The notes below the pieces were generated by a model. It had not been told where the DNA came from and did no database searches. It saw only the letters and a program-made list of their open reading frames with translations. Shown piece by piece: positions 4,843 through 7,293 of a stretch of DNA of 7,293 nucleotides. Positions within the stretch are counted from its first letter, which is position 1; every line of letters begins with the position of its first letter. The DNA is from Bacteroidota bacterium (GTDB lineage Bacteria; Bacteroidota; Bacteroidia; Bacteroidales; Paludibacteraceae). Location of the stretch: contig JAKLIM010000181.1 of assembly GCA_022709605.1 (NCBI GenBank), positions 1 to 7,293 on the forward strand, written 5' to 3'. The translations under genes and the position numbers were made by a program.

Positions 4843-7293
4843 ATGAAATCAAACTTCACAAAAACGCTTCTGTTCCTTCTCACACTCGTACCTATGTTGG
4901 TAATGAGTCAGAAATCAGGAAGTGATTTGATTATTCAGGGTACTGTAACCTCAAAATCAGACGGTTGGCCATTGATTGGTGTAAACGTAGCCGAGATTGA
5001 TGCTAACAACCGTGTGATAACAGGCACTGTTACCGATTTTGATGGACATTATATACTAAAAATAAAGAATCCTGACAATAAGCTCTCTTTTAGTTATATA
5101 GGTTATCACAAACAAGTTAAAAGTATCGGTAATACTAAAAAGATCGATGCAGTTATGCTTGATAACACACAGGTTATGAGTGATGTAATTGTAACTGCTA
5201 CCAAACGACACAGCGAAGGCGGGTTCAGTATTCCGAAACGGGAGATAGCAACTGCTATGCAATCCATTGATATGAAGGAAATTGAAGGCTTGCAGGTTTC
5301 TTCGGTCGACGAAGCATTGCAGGGTCGTATAGCCGGACTTGATATTGTTGCCAATTCGGGTGATCCCGGAAGTGGAACACAGATGCGGATCCGTGGTGCA
5401 AGTTCAATAAATGGTAATAATCAACCACTTATCGTTTTGAATGGCGTACCTTACGAAATGCAGGTAGATCAGAGTTTCGACTTTGCAAACTCAAACCAGG
5501 AGCAATATGCTAATTTATTAAGTATCAATCCCGATGATATTCAGGAAATATCGGTATTGAAAGATGCTGCTGCAACAGCCATGTATGGTAACCGTGGTGC
5601 AAACGGCGTATTAAATATTAAAACCAAACGTGGTACAATGAGCAAGCCCAGAGTTAGTTACACCTTCAAAGGTTCGATGAATACTCCGGCAAAACCGATC
5701 CCTACACTTTCGGGAGATCAATACACTACTTTGATTTTGGAAGAAGCCGTTAATGCCGGAACACCACTCAATACCATTTCGTATCCACAGTTTATGTATG
5801 ACCCAATCAATCCTTATTATTATTATAATTATGGACAAAATACCGATTGGTACAGTGCATTAACCAAAACCGGATTTACGCAGGATCACTCTATTTCATT
5901 GTCGGGTGGGGGCGAAAAAGCCATGTATCGCACTTCATTAGGTTATTACGACCAACAGGGAACCGTTATTGGTCAGGCGTACCAACGTTTTACTGCTTCG
6001 TTAAATTTAGATTATAATGTGTCGGATAAGTTGAAATTTCAGGTAAATCTTTCATACACAAACGGTAACCAGGATAAAAATTATACCACCGATTTATTAA
6101 ATTCGGCATATACCAAAATGCCTAACATGTCGATTTATGAATATAATTCTTTAGGGCAAATGACTCCGAATTTTCTTTCGCCGGTTACTACACCTCAGGG
6201 GAATTGGAGTTCTACATCAAATAAAGGTGTTTATAACCCTGTTGCCATGGCAAATTCCGGATTCTGGAGAGCAAAAAGCGAACGTATTTTGCCCAAGTTT
6301 AATATCCAATACTGGATTATTGCCGATGTGTTAAAATATCAAGCTGATTTGGCTTTTGATATTAATACAGGTAAAGAGACTCGTTTTCTACCGCAAATTG
6401 CTACCGGAAGACTTTGGCCGGAAATTAGTGTAAACCGCGCTACCGATTATACCAGCGAAGGTTTTAACGTGCAAACATTCAATAAATTATATTATACTCC
6501 AAAACTGAAGGAAAACCACGAAGTCATTGGATTATTGCAATTTAATACCTACGATGCACGATACTCTTCGTATCAGGAAATCAGCGCACTTACAGCTTCA
6601 ACTTCATTGCAGGATCCTTCGATACCTGCCAATATTATTGGTTCAGGCTTAGGATTGAATTCGGGTAGTTCGCAGGCTCGTACGCTTTCGTTGATGGGGA
6701 TGCTTCAATACAAATATCTCGACAGATACATTATTAATGGAACTGTTCGCAGGGATGGCGATTCGAAATATAACGAAAAAAATCGCTACGGATATTTCCC
6801 GAGTTTATCGTTGCGGTGGCGTGTTTCTAATGAGCCATTTATGAAAAAAATGAAATTTATTAACGATTTCAGTTTACGCGCGTCAACCGGTATAAGTGGA
6901 AATCCGGTAAATAAAAATTATTTATACTATAATACGTACGGTACTTACGATTGGACTTATATGGATGAGCAGGGGGTTTTCTCAAAAAATCTTCAATTAA
7001 CAAATCTTCGTTGGGAAAAAGTGAGCGATATTAACTTAGGTGCTAATTTGCTTATGATTGATAATCGTTTCAACTTAGAATTCAATTATTATAAAAAACG
7101 TACCAACGATTTGTATTTTGGAACAGTAAACATTCCGAGTTCTACAGGTTTCAGTACCACAAGTCAGAATGTGGGAATTATGGATAACCGTGGTTGGGAA
7201 TTAAGTCTTAATGCACAGTTAGTAAAAACCAAAGATTGGTCAGTTGACCTGAACATGTCGTTTGCCCGTTCGGAAAACGAAGTAATGGAAATG
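4843..7293 (+). CDS. SusC/RagA-family TonB-dependent outer-membrane receptor, 3' end outside window
   Basis: A TonB-dependent beta-barrel transporter moving a bound ligand across the outer membrane. 817 codons are open to the right edge; the family usually has about 1000 residues, so roughly the last fifth is missing. Residues 1-22 form a signal peptide ending MSQ. A CarboxypepD_reg-like beta domain spans about 30-107 (IQGTVTSKSDG, TDFDGHYIL, LSFSYIGY). A possible TonB box follows (SDVIVTA, 113-119). The plug domain spans about 130-265, with MRIRGASSINGNNQPL (181-196), LNGVPY (199-204), ISVLKDAAATAMYGNRGANG (236-255) and KTKRG (260-264). The rest is barrel, including RDGDSKY, NRYGYFPSLSLRWRV and a later FNYYKKRTNDLYF strand, typical of SusC. 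The plug carries a loop of about 25 residues after LNGVPY (DQSFDFANSNQEQYANLL) that standard SusC lacks. No in-frame stop or frameshift is present. The ATG at 4843 gives the full signal peptide. It follows the FAS1 gene by 51 bp; a SusD-like gene would be expected after it. Confidence 0.95.
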   Translation, partial: MKSNFTKTLLFLLTLVPMLVMSQKSGSDLIIQGTVTSKSDGWPLIGVNVAEIDANNRVITGTVTDFDGHYILKIKNPDNKLSFSYIGYHKQVKSIGNTKKIDAVMLDNTQVMSDVIVTATKRHSEGGFSIPKREIATAMQSIDMKEIEGLQVSSVDEALQGRIAGLDIVANSGDPGSGTQMRIRGASSINGNNQPLIVLNGVPYEMQVDQSFDFANSNQEQYANLLSINPDDIQEISVLKDAAATAMYGNRGANGVLNIKTKRGTMSKPRVSYTFKGSMNTPAKPIPTLSGDQYTTLILEEAVNAGTPLNTISYPQFMYDPINPYYYYNYGQNTDWYSALTKTGFTQDHSISLSGGGEKAMYRTSLGYYDQQGTVIGQAYQRFTASLNLDYNVSDKLKFQVNLSYTNGNQDKNYTTDLLNSAYTKMPNMSIYEYNSLGQMTPNFLSPVTTPQGNWSSTSNKGVYNPVAMANSGFWRAKSERILPKFNIQYWIIADVLKYQADLAFDINTGKETRFLPQIATGRLWPEISVNRATDYTSEGFNVQTFNKLYYTPKLKENHEVIGLLQFNTYDARYSSYQEISALTASTSLQDPSIPANIIGSGLGLNSGSSQARTLSLMGMLQYKYLDRYIINGTVRRDGDSKYNEKNRYGYFPSLSLRWRVSNEPFMKKMKFINDFSLRASTGISGNPVNKNYLYYNTYGTYDWTYMDEQGVFSKNLQLTNLRWEKVSDINLGANLLMIDNRFNLEFNYYKKRTNDLYFGTVNIPSSTGFSTTSQNVGIMDNRGWELSLNAQLVKTKDWSVDLNMSFARSENEVMEM

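Noticed and set aside
5056..5354. Two overlapping minus-strand open frames
   Set aside because: Antisense to the well-conserved N-terminal and plug domains of the receptor; the plus-strand frame fully explains the sequence.
5611..5838. Minus-strand open frame of 75 codons
   Set aside because: Antisense to the receptor; the Ile-rich start is only the complement of a Tyr/Asn codon run.
1..7293. CRISPR arrays, insertion sequences or phage genes
   Set aside because: No regularly spaced repeats, transposase motifs or phage protein signatures were seen on either strand.

Overview
This window comes from a member of the Bacteroidota, probably a Bacteroidales-type or related gut or environmental lineage. 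The evidence is the pairing of a SusC/RagA-type TonB-dependent outer-membrane protein with a surface lipoprotein, a Bacteroidota-specific N-terminal domain on the phosphoesterase, promoter boxes of the TAnnTTTG type, AT-rich leaders without strong Shine-Dalgarno sequences, and a low G+C content.

Layout. (1) Positions 2-1432 (+) hold most of a secreted or periplasmic calcineurin-like metallophosphoesterase with the order MetallophosN, catalytic domain, MetallophosC. It is cut by the left edge, so its true start and any signal peptide lie outside. (2) Positions 1448-1495 hold a strong hairpin plus T-rich tail that can end transcription of this gene and probably also of the convergent tRNA. (3) Positions 1504-1575 (-) hold tRNA-Gly with anticodon CCC. 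(4) Positions 1576-2214 form a very AT-rich intergenic region with no convincing protein gene. It carries a good promoter (TTG-N17-TATCTTTG, 1827-1854), which would give a leader of about 350 nt. That leader contains a 16-codon open frame, a triplicated 7-mer, a long hairpin, a second -7-like box and a small hairpin followed by seven Ts. (5) Positions 2215-4791 (+) encode an 858-residue lipoprotein with four recognisable FAS1 (fasciclin) repeats. (6) Positions 4843-7293 (+) encode the first 817 residues of a SusC/RagA-like TonB-dependent receptor, cut by the right edge.

The FAS1 lipoprotein and the receptor are 51 bp apart on the same strand with no terminator between them, so they very likely form one operon. 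By analogy with SusCD, a SusD-like gene may follow beyond the window. The inferred role is import or surface binding of an unknown macromolecule or its fragments, with the FAS1 lipoprotein as an accessory surface component. Nothing here identifies the substrate. The most unusual elements are the four-FAS1 lipoprotein placed ahead of the receptor and the long, structured leader in front of it.
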